From Pseudonocardia petroleophila (lineage in GTDB: Bacteria > Actinomycetota > Actinomycetes > Mycobacteriales > Pseudonocardiaceae): a DNA stretch of 64,000 bases. The DNA lies in contig NZ_CP060131.1 of the NCBI RefSeq assembly GCF_014235185.1, positions 5,215,501 through 5,279,500 of the forward strand, in the 5' to 3' direction. The notes beneath the pieces are model-generated. The model saw only the letters and a program-made list of their open reading frames with translations. It ran no database searches and was not told the DNA's origin. The position numbers were made by a program, and so were the translations under genes. Positions 1-7,233 of the stretch are shown one piece after another (positions within the stretch are counted from its first letter, which is position 1; every line of letters begins with the position of its first letter).

Positions 1-663
1 GCGGGCGACGAACCGGGCGCACCCGGGGTCGTCCAGCGTGACCGGCCAGGCGTCGCCCTCGACCGCCGGAACCGTCACGCGCGAGGCGGGGTCGGTGTAG
101 TCGCTGTCGAGCGCGGCCGACATCTCGCGCGCCAGCCCGCGGATCGAGAAGCAGTAGCCGCTGTCCGGGTTGACGTCGAGCTCGATGACCGCGTCGTCGA
201 GCCCCAGCAGGCCCCGCGCGTCGTCGCCGGGCTCACCGGAGCCGGGGGGCAGCACGAGGATCCCGGCGTGGTCGCTGCCGATCCCCAGCTCGCGGACGGA
301 GGCGATCATGCCGTCGGAGACGTGGCCGTAGGTCTTCCGGGCGGAGATCGCGAACCCGCCGGGCAGGACCGCGCCCGGGAGCGCGACGACGACGAGGTCG
401 CCGACCGCGAAGTTCCGGGCGCCGCAGATGATGCCGTTGGTCTGCTCGGGGCCGACCTGCACCTGGCACCAGCGGATCGGCTTCTTCAGGCCCGTCAGCT
501 CCTCGATCTCGAGGACGCGGGCGACGACGAGCGGCCCGGTCAGCTCGGGTTCGCGGTGGATGTCCTCCACCTCGAACCCGACGCGCACGAAGGCCTCGGC
601 GGTGTCGTCGACGGAGGGGAGGTCGCCGACGAGGTCGGCGAGCCAGGACTGGGGAACGCGCAC
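1..663 (-). CDS. pheT: phenylalanyl-tRNA synthetase beta subunit, N-terminal part
   Basis: Beta chain of the cytoplasmic alpha2-beta2 PheRS, which charges tRNA-Phe. Only the first 221 codons are here; the gene runs off the left edge. The protein opens MRVPQSWLADLV, followed by the EMAP-II-like tRNA-binding domain of bacterial PheT (about residues 40-150, with NGIICGARNF and SDGMIASVRELG) and the start of the B3/B4 editing region. The start is GTG at 663-661, because it gives the family N-terminus and lies 7-8 bases after a GGAGAG ribosome site. It begins 11 bases after the pheS stop, so the two are co-transcribed and probably translationally linked. Confidence 0.97.
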   Translation of the reverse strand, partial: MRVPQSWLADLVGDLPSVDDTAEAFVRVGFEVEDIHREPELTGPLVVARVLEIEELTGLKKPIRWCQVQVGPEQTNGIICGARNFAVGDLVVVALPGAVLPGGFAISARKTYGHVSDGMIASVRELGIGSDHAGILVLPPGSGEPGDDARGLLGLDDAVIELDVNPDSGYCFSIRGLAREMSAALDSDYTDPASRVTVPAVEGDAWPVTLDDPGCARFVAR

Positions 664-674
664 GGGACTCTCTC

Positions 675-1727
675 CTACACGCCGAAGGCGCGGCTGAAGC
701 GGACGTCGCCCTCGACCATGTCGCGCATGTCGGGGATGCCGTTGCGGAACATCAGCGTGCGCTCCAGGCCCATGCCGAACGCGAAGCCCGAGTACACCTC
801 GGGGTCGACGCCGCAGGCCCGCAGGACGTTGGGGTGCACCATGCCGCAGCCGCCCCACTCGACCCAGCCCGCGCCGCCCTTCTTCTGCGGGAACCACACG
901 TCGGGCTCGGCGGAGGGCTCGGTGAACGGGAAGTAGGACGGGCGCAGCCGGATCTTCGACGTCGTGCCGAACATGGCCCGGGCGAACGCGTCGAGCGTGC
1001 CCTTGAGGTGGGCCATCGTGAGGCCCTTGTCGATCGCGATGCCCTCGACCTGGTGGAACACCGGGGTGTGGGTGGCGTCGAGTGCGTCGGTGCGGAACGT
1101 CCGGCCGGGGCACACGACGTAGACGGGCAGGTCGCGGTCGAGCAGCGAGCGGATCTGCACCGGCGAGGTGTGCGTGCGCAGCACCTCCCCGACGGTGTCG
1201 TCGCCGTTGGCGAGGTAGAACGTGTCCTGCATCGTCCGCGCCGGGTGGTCCTTGCCGAAGTTCAGCGCGTCGAAGTTCAGCCACGACGACTCGACCTCGG
1301 GGCCCTCGGCCACCTCCCAGCCCATCGCCACGAACACGTCGGCGATCTGCTCGGAGATCTGCGTCAGCGGGTGCCGGGCGCCGCGGGGGATGCGGTCCCA
1401 CGGCAGCGTGACGTCGACGGTCTCCTCGGCCAGCACGCGGGCGTCCCGCTCGGCGACGAGCACCTCGCGGCGGGCGTCGAACGCCTCCTGCGCCTCCTGC
1501 CGGGCGGCGTTGACGCGCTTGCCGGCGTCGGCCCGGTCGGGGCCGGGCAGCGAGCCGAGCTCGCGGCGCGCCAGCAGCAGCGGCGCGCGGTCGCCCAGGT
1601 GTGCGGGCTTCGCCGCCGTCAGCGCGGCGAGGTCGGCGGCGGCGTCGAACGCGGCCCGGGCGGCCGAGACGGCCGCGGCCAGCGACTCCGGGGTCAGCGC
1701 GCTCACTACGTCGGTGCTCTCAGTCAT
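675..1727 (-). CDS. pheS: phenylalanyl-tRNA synthetase alpha subunit
   Basis: Catalytic alpha chain of PheRS, 350 residues, normal length for bacterial PheS. An N-terminal coiled-coil tRNA-binding arm (about residues 1-90, Ala/Arg-rich) is followed by the class II synthetase core. Motif 2 region residues (THTSPVQIR, GRTFRTDALDATHTPVFHQVEG) and motif 3 (GFAFGMGLERTLMFRNG) are intact. ATG at 1727-1725 is the only sensible start. It lies upstream of pheT in the usual pheS-pheT order. The relic of a transporter separates this pair from the infC-rpmI-rplT-trmH block, so pheST may have its own promoter; I could not identify one confidently. Confidence 0.98.
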   Translation of the reverse strand: MTESTDVVSALTPESLAAAVSAARAAFDAAADLAALTAAKPAHLGDRAPLLLARRELGSLPGPDRADAGKRVNAARQEAQEAFDARREVLVAERDARVLAEETVDVTLPWDRIPRGARHPLTQISEQIADVFVAMGWEVAEGPEVESSWLNFDALNFGKDHPARTMQDTFYLANGDDTVGEVLRTHTSPVQIRSLLDRDLPVYVVCPGRTFRTDALDATHTPVFHQVEGIAIDKGLTMAHLKGTLDAFARAMFGTTSKIRLRPSYFPFTEPSAEPDVWFPQKKGGAGWVEWGGCGMVHPNVLRACGVDPEVYSGFAFGMGLERTLMFRNGIPDMRDMVEGDVRFSRAFGV

Positions 1728-1782
1728 GGTGGGGTGATCCTAGGACGGCGCTCCGCGACGCCCGGCACGACGGTGCTCGGCG

Positions 1783-2021
1783 TCAGCGGCGACCGTCCTC
1801 CAGCGTGCGCACGGACCGCGCCCCCAGCACGGCGAGGGCGACAGCATCGGCAGGCTCTGGGCGGCGAGCACCACGGCGAGGTCCGCGACGCGGCCGGAGG
1901 CGTCCAGCACGGCGAAGGCGAGCGCGACCGGCGTCATCGCGCTGCCGGTCAGCGAGGCGAGCCGGCCGGCGAAGGACCAGCGGAAGACGCGCAGGCGCAG
2001 CGGGCCGGTCCGGGAGCGCAC
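1783..2021 (-). pseudogene. MFS transporter relic with large internal deletion
   Basis: A GTG-started reading frame begins RLRVFRWSFAGRLASLTGSA and continues with VALAFAVLDASG, the typical first two helices of actinobacterial MFS exporters. After about 60 codons, around 1840-1845, the frame is lost. In the next frame the text is VALAVLGARSVRTLEDGRR and a stop at 1785-1783, which resembles the very C-terminal helix and tail of the same family. The simplest reading is that the ten or so middle helices (about 1 kb) were deleted and the two ends joined out of frame. No functional transporter can be made. An alternative is a short chance ORF, but the fit to both MFS ends argues against it. Confidence 0.6.
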
Positions 2022-2065
2022 GGGTCATGGTGCGTCCGGCATCTGCCGGAGCACCACCGCCCCAG

Positions 2066-2089
2066 GGCGACCGGCCGTGGCCGGTCGCC
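2066..2089 (-). terminator. hairpin at the end of the infC-rpmI-rplT-trmH operon
   Basis: GGCGACCGGCC at 2066-2076 and GGCCGGTCGCC at 2079-2089 form a perfect 11-bp inverted repeat with a two-base centre, one base beyond the trmH stop codon (2092-2090). There is no U-tract, as is usual in high-GC actinobacteria. Its position at an operon end supports a terminator or 3'-end-stabilising role. Confidence 0.6.
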
Positions 2090-2905
2090 TCACCAGGAGC
2101 GGCGCCGCGCCGCGGCCACGCTCGCGTAGAGGCAGACCGCGGCGGCCGTGGCCAGGTTGAGGCTCTCCGCGCGGCCGTGGATCGGCACCCGGACGCGGTG
2201 GTCGGCACGGGCCGCGACCGCGTCCGGCACCCCGTGCGCCTCGCCGCCGAACACCCACGCGACCGGGCCGGCGAGCACGGCGTCGGCGGCGGGGTCGTGC
2301 AGGTCGAGCTCGCCGTGGCCGTCGGCGACGAGGAGCGTCAGCCCCGCCGCGGAGCAGGCGTCGAGCACGGCCCCGGCGTCGCGGTCGCGGGCCAGGGGCA
2401 GGTGGAAGACGCTGCCGGTGGACGCGCGCACGGCCTTGCCGTTGTGCGGGTCGACGGTGTCGCCGGCCAGCAGCACGGCGTCGGCGCCCGCCGCGTCGGC
2501 CACGCGGATGACGGTGCCGGCGTTGCCCGGGTCGGCGATGCCCGCGCACACCGCGACCAGCCGTGGGGTGCCGCGCAGCGCGTCGGCGACGGGGACGTCG
2601 AGCAGCGAGCAGACGGCGACGATCCCCTGCGGGGTGACGGTGTCGGACAGCGATTCCGCGGCCCGCTCGTCGACGACCGTGATCCGGTCCGGGCCGTCGA
2701 GCAGGTCGGGGTGGCGGGCGGCGGCCTCGTCGGTGACGAACAGCTCGTGCACCGCTGCGGAGTCGAGGGCCTCGCGGACGGCCTGCGCCCCCTCCACGAG
2801 GAACCGCCCGGCCCGATCGCGCCCGGCGCGCCGCAGCAGCTTGCGGGCTGCGACGACGCGGGGGGTGCGTTCGGTGCCGGGCGGTGTGCCCGTCGGACGG
2901 CTCAG
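2090..2905 (-). CDS. TrmH/SpoU-family RNA 2'-O-methyltransferase
   Basis: SAM-dependent RNA ribose methyltransferase of the SPOUT class. The N-terminal substrate-binding segment is ARKLLRRAGRDRAGRFLVEG. The C-terminal trefoil-knot domain carries motif 1 (DPGNAGTVIRVADAAGADAV), motif 2 (WVFGGEAHGV) and motif 3 (VRVPIHGRAESLNLATAAAV). The N-terminal domain must start upstream of any ATG or GTG: the first in-frame GTG, at 2797, would remove it. The only plausible initiator is CTG at 2905-2903, which overlaps the rplT stop as CTGA and lies 8 bases after GAAGGAG. That gives 271 residues. Co-transcription with rplT is typical of actinobacteria; the exact RNA target cannot be read. Confidence 0.9.
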   Translation of the reverse strand: MSRPTGTPPGTERTPRVVAARKLLRRAGRDRAGRFLVEGAQAVREALDSAAVHELFVTDEAAARHPDLLDGPDRITVVDERAAESLSDTVTPQGIVAVCSLLDVPVADALRGTPRLVAVCAGIADPGNAGTVIRVADAAGADAVLLAGDTVDPHNGKAVRASTGSVFHLPLARDRDAGAVLDACSAAGLTLLVADGHGELDLHDPAADAVLAGPVAWVFGGEAHGVPDAVAARADHRVRVPIHGRAESLNLATAAAVCLYASVAAARRRSW

Positions 2906-3288
2906 GCCGCCGTCTCCTTCTTGCCGTCCTGCGCCGGGACGTGCGCGCGGGCGATCTCGACCAGCGCGGCGAACGCGGCCGGGTCGCTGATGGCGATCTC
3001 GGAGAGGATCTTGCGGTCGACCTCGACGCCCGAGAGCGTGATGCCCTGCATGAACCGGTTGTAGGTCATGCCGTTGGCGCGGGCCGCGGCGTTGATGCGG
3101 GTGATCCAGAGCTTGCGGAACTCGCCCTTCTTCGCGCGACGGTCGCGGTAGGCGTAGTTCAGCGAGTGGAGCATCTGCTCCTTCGCCTTGCGGTAGAGCC
3201 GCGAACGCTGACCGCGGTAACCGCTCGCGAGCTCCAGGGTGCTGCGACGCTTCTTCTGAGCGTTCACCGCGCGCTTCACGCGTGCCAT
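2902..3288 (-). CDS. rplT: 50S ribosomal protein L20
   Basis: L20, 128 residues, an early 23S rRNA-binding assembly protein. It begins MARVKRAVNAQKKRRSTLE and contains the conserved YRGQRSRLYRKAKEQ and YRDRRAKKGEFRKLWITRIN segments. The ATG at 3288-3286 is followed by the standard family N-terminus. In several bacteria L20 represses its own infC-rpmI-rplT operon by binding the leader mRNA; whether that happens here is not shown. The last codons (AAG AAG GAG) double as the ribosome site for the downstream methyltransferase. Confidence 0.99.
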   Translation of the reverse strand: MARVKRAVNAQKKRRSTLELASGYRGQRSRLYRKAKEQMLHSLNYAYRDRRAKKGEFRKLWITRINAAARANGMTYNRFMQGITLSGVEVDRKILSEIAISDPAAFAALVEIARAHVPAQDGKKETAA

Positions 3289-3320
3289 GGTGATTCCTTA
3301 CGTATGGGGGGTGGGGGAGG

Positions 3321-3545
3321 TCAGCGGCCGAGCATGGTGTTGACGCGCTTGGTGTCGGCCTTGGCGACCTCGACGACACCGGAGAGGTCGCGCGTCTCCT
3401 TGCTCGACTTCACCTCGAGGCGGTGGCGCAGACCGGCCTGCTGGCGCATGAGCTTGCCGCCGCCGGTCACCTTGACCCGCTTGGCGATGCCGCTGTGCGT
3501 CTTGTTCTTCGGGTTCTTGCCGTGGTTCCGGGCCTTCTTGGGCAT
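3321..3545 (-). CDS. rpmI: 50S ribosomal protein L35
   Basis: Small basic ribosomal protein of 74 residues. It begins MPKKARNHGKNPKNKTHSG and contains KRVKVTGGGKLMRQQAG and RHRLEVKSSKETRDL, then ends in the usual VNTMLGR-type tail. The ATG at 3545-3543 follows a GGAACCACC leader. It lies between infC and rplT in the universal bacterial order, 32 bases upstream of rplT and 38 bases after the infC stop. Confidence 0.98.
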   Translation of the reverse strand: MPKKARNHGKNPKNKTHSGIAKRVKVTGGGKLMRQQAGLRHRLEVKSSKETRDLSGVVEVAKADTKRVNTMLGR

Positions 3546-3583
3546 GGTGGTTCCTACTCCAGTGCTGGGGAGCGGGCAGGCCG

Positions 3584-4168
3584 TCAGGCCTGGTCCGCTT
3601 CGGCCTCGGGGGCCTGCTCCGGCTGCTCGGCGGCAGCGGGGCGGGCACGCGGGGCCGGCTTCTTGGTCGGTCCGATCACCATCGTCATGTTGCGACCGTC
3701 CTGCTTCGGGGACGCCTCGACCACACCCAGGTCCGCCACGTCCTCCGCGAGGCGCTGCAGCAGCCGGAACCCGAGCTCGGGCCGGGACTGCTCGCGCCCA
3801 CGGAACATGATCGTGACCTTGACCTTGTTGCCGCCTTCGAGGAAGCGCCGGACGTGCCCGCGCTTCGTCTCGTAGTCGTGCTTGTCGATCTTCGGTCGGA
3901 GCTTCTGCTCCTTGATCGTGGTGAGCTGCTGGTTGCGGCGGGACTCCCGGGCCTTCTGCGCGGACTCGTACTTGAACTTGCCGTAGTCCATGAGCTTGCA
4001 GACGGGCGGGCGGGCCTGGGCCGCGACCTCGACGAGGTCGAGCTCGGCCTCCTGCGCCAGCCGCAGGGCGTCCTCGATACGCACGATGCCGACCTGTTCC
4101 CCGTTCGGCCCGACCAACCGGACCTCGGGAACGCGGATTCGGTCGTTGATGCGCGTCTCTGTGCTGAT
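3584..4168 (-). CDS. infC: translation initiation factor IF-3, ATC start
   Basis: IF-3 binds the 30S subunit, checks the start codon-anticodon pairing and prevents premature 50S joining. The IF3-N domain (RINDRIRVPEVRLVGPNGEQ) and IF3-C domain (KVKVTIMFRGREQSRPELG, ending near MTMVIGPTKK) are both complete. They are followed by a roughly 25-residue Ala/Glu/Pro tail common in actinobacteria. The open frame extends to an ATG at 4303, but that stretch is low-complexity Arg/Ser sequence. GAGGAG followed by CCCC sits immediately before ATC at 4168-4166 (ISTETRINDR), the conserved family N-terminus, giving 194 residues. A non-AUG start is the known autoregulatory device of infC, since IF-3 rejects such codons. 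Confidence 0.95.
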   Translation of the reverse strand: MSTETRINDRIRVPEVRLVGPNGEQVGIVRIEDALRLAQEAELDLVEVAAQARPPVCKLMDYGKFKYESAQKARESRRNQQLTTIKEQKLRPKIDKHDYETKRGHVRRFLEGGNKVKVTIMFRGREQSRPELGFRLLQRLAEDVADLGVVEASPKQDGRNMTMVIGPTKKPAPRARPAAAEQPEQAPEAEADQA

Positions 4169-4232
4169 GGGGTCTCCTCGTATCGACGTCGTGTGGAGCG
4201 ACGGAGCGGAGACCCGGCAACGATCACGGGCG

Positions 4233-4325
4233 GACGAGTACGCGACTCGTCGCCGGACCGGACCCGAACACCCTGGGGTGGGCGGGTGGGAGCGGGGCTC
4301 CACTTGATCGCCCTGACGCAGGATA
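4233..4325 (-). promoter_or_regulatory. infC operon leader: -10-like element and leader hairpin
   Basis: Reading the minus strand, TATCCT (4325-4320) is a good -10 hexamer about 150 bases upstream of the proposed infC start. I see no clear -35. The leader it would produce contains a perfect 7-bp stem, GACGAGT (4233-4239) with ACTCGTC (4245-4251), around a 5-base loop. A structured leader fits the known control of IF-3/L20 operons at the RNA level, but the mechanism here is inferred. Confidence 0.4.
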
Positions 4326-4369
4326 CGAACGCGCGACAGGGTGGTCGCATTCCGCAGCGTAACAGCCCC

Positions 4370-7174
4370 TCAACGGGCCGGTCGACCGGCCGTCATCCGG
4401 CGGGCCAGGCCCACCGCCGCCCGGTCCCCCAGCGCCGCCCCCCGGGCGTGGGCGGCGTCGGCGCCGGCCCCGAGCGCGGCGCGGGCGGCGTCCTGCACCG
4501 CCCGCAGCCGTGCCGCGTCGGCACCGTACTCCGGGCTCGCGCGCGGGCTGGCCCGCGACGCCCCGAGCAGCACCATCGCGTCGTGGTGGCGGTCGCGCCG
4601 CGACAGTGTCTCGACCAGGGCGCGGACCGCGCTCCACAGCTGGGTCCAGGCCCCCATCCCGAGCCAGGCGTCGAGCAGCGGCCCGAACCGTTCCGGCGCC
4701 GGATCCTCCGTGCGGGCCGCGGTGGTGAGCAGGGTGTGCCGGGCGACGCCCGCGACGAACGCGGCGTCGATCTCCTCGGCCAGGGCCACCGCCCGCTCCA
4801 GGTGCGCCGCGGCGCCCGGCAGGCCCGCCTCGGCGAGCCGCTCCCCCTGCGTGTACTCCGCCCAGGCCATGGCCACGACCGAGCCCGACCGCGCGGCCAC
4901 CGCCGTGCAGGCGTCCGCATGCCGGGCGGCGGCGTCCCGGTCACCGGCGTAGGCGCTGATCACCGCGAGGTCGCAGTACCCCATGACCAGCGTCGGGTCG
5001 TCCTCCGCGGCCGTGGCCAGCTCGACGCACCGCTGCGCGTGCCGCAGGGCCACGTCCAGGTCGCCGGTGAACATCACCGCGTTGGCCAGCGCCTCGTGCG
5101 CCTCCCGACCCAGCAGCGGGTCGCCGAGGTGGCCCGCGAGGGCCAGCGCGCGTTCGCAGCGCTCGCGGGCGCCGTCGAGGTCGCCGCGCTGCCAGCGCGG
5201 GACGGCGGTCAGCGCGAGGAGGCGCGGCACCAGCGGATGGGTGCCGTCCCCGACGGCGTCGAGCGCGTCGTCGGCGAGGCGGACGAGGTCGGCCCGGGCG
5301 CGCCGGTGCCCCAGCTCCGCGCAGACCATGGCGAGCCGCAGCAGGTCCTCGGTCGGTCCGGCCGCGCACAGCCACTCGTGCGCCCGGCCGACGTCGGCGA
5401 GGTGGGCGTCGAACCGGCGGACGGCGGCGGCCTCGTCGGGGCGGGAACGGGCGGCCAGGGTGTCGACGGCCAGCGCCACCGCCCAGGCGGCGTGCCGCGT
5501 CCGCAACGCCGCCCGCTCCGGGTCGGTGGCCAGCCGGGACCGGCCGAAGGCCCGCAGGGTCTCCAGCATCCCGAACGTCACCGGGTCGCCGTCGCGGCGC
5601 CGCACCAGCGACCGGTCGACGAGGTCGGGCAGCGCCCGCGCGTCCCCGCACACCGCGCTCACCGCCGCGGGTTCGACGGCACCCGCGAACACCCCCATGC
5701 GGACGAACAGCGCGCGCTCCCCGTCGTCGAGCAGGCCGAAGGACCACTCGACGACGTCGCGCAGCGACCGGTGCCGCCGCGGCGCGGTGCGGCGGCCGCG
5801 GCCCAGCGCGTCGAGCGGGTCGTCGAGCGCGTCGACGAGACCGGCCAGCCCGACGGCGCGCACGCGGGCCGCGGCCAGCTCCAGGGCCAGCGGCAGGCCG
5901 TCGAGCCGGGCGCAGACGACGGCGACCTGTGCCGGATCGGGCACCGCGGACGGGTCGGCCGCGCGGATCCGGTCGGTCAGCAGGGCCGCGGCCGGCGCCG
6001 CCGCGAGCGGGACCACCGGCAGGACGTGCTCGCCGTCGGCGCGCAGCGGCTCGCGGCTGGTGACCAGCACCACGATCCCCGGCGCCCCGGCCACCACCTC
6101 CTCGACGAGCGCGGCGACGGCGTCGGCCACGTGCTCGGCGTTGTCGAGGACGAGCAGCTGCCTGCGGACCGCCAGCACCTCCACGACCCGGGCCGCCGGC
6201 CGGTCGGTCGCGGCCAGCCGCAGCGCCGCCGCGACGACGCCGGTCACCGAGTCCGGGCCGGCCGGGACCAGGTCGACGACGAGCGCGCCGTCGTCGAACC
6301 GGTCGGCGGCGGCCGCGGCGACGTGGCGCGCGAGCCGCGTCTTGCCCACCCCGCCCGGCCCGCACAGCGTGACGACGCGGTGCTCGGCCAGCATCGCGGC
6401 GGCCTGGGCCAGCTCGGCGTCACGGCCGAGGAAGGCGCTCACCGGCAGCGCCGGACGGGCGGGCGACCCGGCCCGCAGCAGGCGTTCGTGCAGGTGGCCG
6501 AGCTCGGTCGCCGGCTCCGTGCCGAGCTGCTCGGCGAGGTCGGCCCGCAGCCGGGCGTAGGCCCGCAACGCCTCCGCGGGACGCCCGGCGGCGGCCAGGG
6601 CCCGCATCAGGACGGCGGCCGTGCCCTCCCGCAGCGGGTCCTCGGCCAGCAGCGCCGCGGCGGCCGACGCGGCGTCGTCGGCCCGGCCCGCGGCCAGCCA
6701 CGCCTCGGCGCGCCGCTGCCGCGCGGCCGCGTGCAGGGCGTCGAGCCGGGCACCCTCGGGGCCGGGGTCGTCGAGCTCGGCGAAGGGCCGTCCCCGCCAC
6801 AGGGCCAGCGCCTCGTCGAGGGGGCCCGCGGGCGGCCCGTCCCCCGCCAGCAGCCGGGCGAACAGGTCGGCGTCGGTCGGGCCGTCCAGCCGGTAGCTGC
6901 GCGCCCCGGTCGAGATGCGGACGCCGGCGGGCAGCACCCGGCGCAGCCGCGCGACCAGGGTCTGCAGCGCCCCGTCCGGGTCGGCGGGCCGGTCGTCGCC
7001 CCAGACCAGCTCGGCGAGGGCGTCCACCCCGGCGTCGGCGCCGGCGTGGCGGGCGAGCGCGGTGAGCAGCCGGCGCTGGCGCCCGCTGCCGATCGGGACC
7101 GGGCGGCCGTCGGGGTCGCGGACGAGCAGCGGCCCGAGCACCCCGACCACCGTCGCGTCCACGCCGGACATCAT
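4370..7174 (-). CDS. SARP/AfsR-type transcriptional regulator with BTAD, NTPase and TPR regions
   Basis: Large cytoplasmic activator of 934 residues. Residues 1-95 are the OmpR-like winged helix (VGVLGPLLVRDPDGRPVPIG, RQRRLLTALARHA, LAELVWGDDRP). Residues 100-245 are the BTAD helical domain (LRADLAEQLGTEPATELGHL). Residues 260-500 are an NB-ARC/STAND NTPase with Walker A GPGGVGKTRLARH and Walker B-like LLVLDNAEH. The rest is TPR-like helices (ALANAVMFTGDLDVALRHAQ). ATG at 7174 or the next codon at 7171 is chosen because earlier codons are unconserved. Divergent from the methyltransferase at 7234 and separated from it by SARP-type repeats, so it probably activates that gene. Confidence 0.9.
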   Translation of the reverse strand: MMSGVDATVVGVLGPLLVRDPDGRPVPIGSGRQRRLLTALARHAGADAGVDALAELVWGDDRPADPDGALQTLVARLRRVLPAGVRISTGARSYRLDGPTDADLFARLLAGDGPPAGPLDEALALWRGRPFAELDDPGPEGARLDALHAAARQRRAEAWLAAGRADDAASAAAALLAEDPLREGTAAVLMRALAAAGRPAEALRAYARLRADLAEQLGTEPATELGHLHERLLRAGSPARPALPVSAFLGRDAELAQAAAMLAEHRVVTLCGPGGVGKTRLARHVAAAAADRFDDGALVVDLVPAGPDSVTGVVAAALRLAATDRPAARVVEVLAVRRQLLVLDNAEHVADAVAALVEEVVAGAPGIVVLVTSREPLRADGEHVLPVVPLAAAPAAALLTDRIRAADPSAVPDPAQVAVVCARLDGLPLALELAAARVRAVGLAGLVDALDDPLDALGRGRRTAPRRHRSLRDVVEWSFGLLDDGERALFVRMGVFAGAVEPAAVSAVCGDARALPDLVDRSLVRRRDGDPVTFGMLETLRAFGRSRLATDPERAALRTRHAAWAVALAVDTLAARSRPDEAAAVRRFDAHLADVGRAHEWLCAAGPTEDLLRLAMVCAELGHRRARADLVRLADDALDAVGDGTHPLVPRLLALTAVPRWQRGDLDGARERCERALALAGHLGDPLLGREAHEALANAVMFTGDLDVALRHAQRCVELATAAEDDPTLVMGYCDLAVISAYAGDRDAAARHADACTAVAARSGSVVAMAWAEYTQGERLAEAGLPGAAAHLERAVALAEEIDAAFVAGVARHTLLTTAARTEDPAPERFGPLLDAWLGMGAWTQLWSAVRALVETLSRRDRHHDAMVLLGASRASPRASPEYGADAARLRAVQDAARAALGAGADAAHARGAALGDRAAVGLARRMTAGRPAR
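4376..4391 (-). terminator. 16-bp palindrome at the end of the SARP gene
   Basis: GGCCGGTC/GACCGGCC is a perfect 16-bp palindrome overlapping the last codons of the SARP gene and lying just upstream of the infC promoter region. It could fold as a hairpin that ends SARP transcription before the infC operon. There is no U-tract, so the call rests on position and stability. Confidence 0.4.
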
Positions 7175-7183
7175 GGCCGTCGC

Positions 7184-7226
7184 GACAGCGCGGTGACAGC
7201 CACCCGACAGCACCGCTTCGTAGCGT
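7184..7226 (+). promoter_or_regulatory. SARP-type operator: three GACAGC repeats phased at 11 bp, plus -10
   Basis: GACAGC occurs at 7184-7189, 7195-7200 and 7206-7211, exactly 11 bp apart. A -10-like TAGCGT follows at 7221-7226, and the ATG of the methyltransferase is at 7234. Known SARP sites are direct heptamer repeats spaced 11 bp (one helical turn) that end about 8 bp before the -10 and replace the -35; this site has 9 bp. The transcript would start at or next to the ATG, so the mRNA would be leaderless. Confidence 0.75.
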
Positions 7227-7233
7227 CCCGCCC

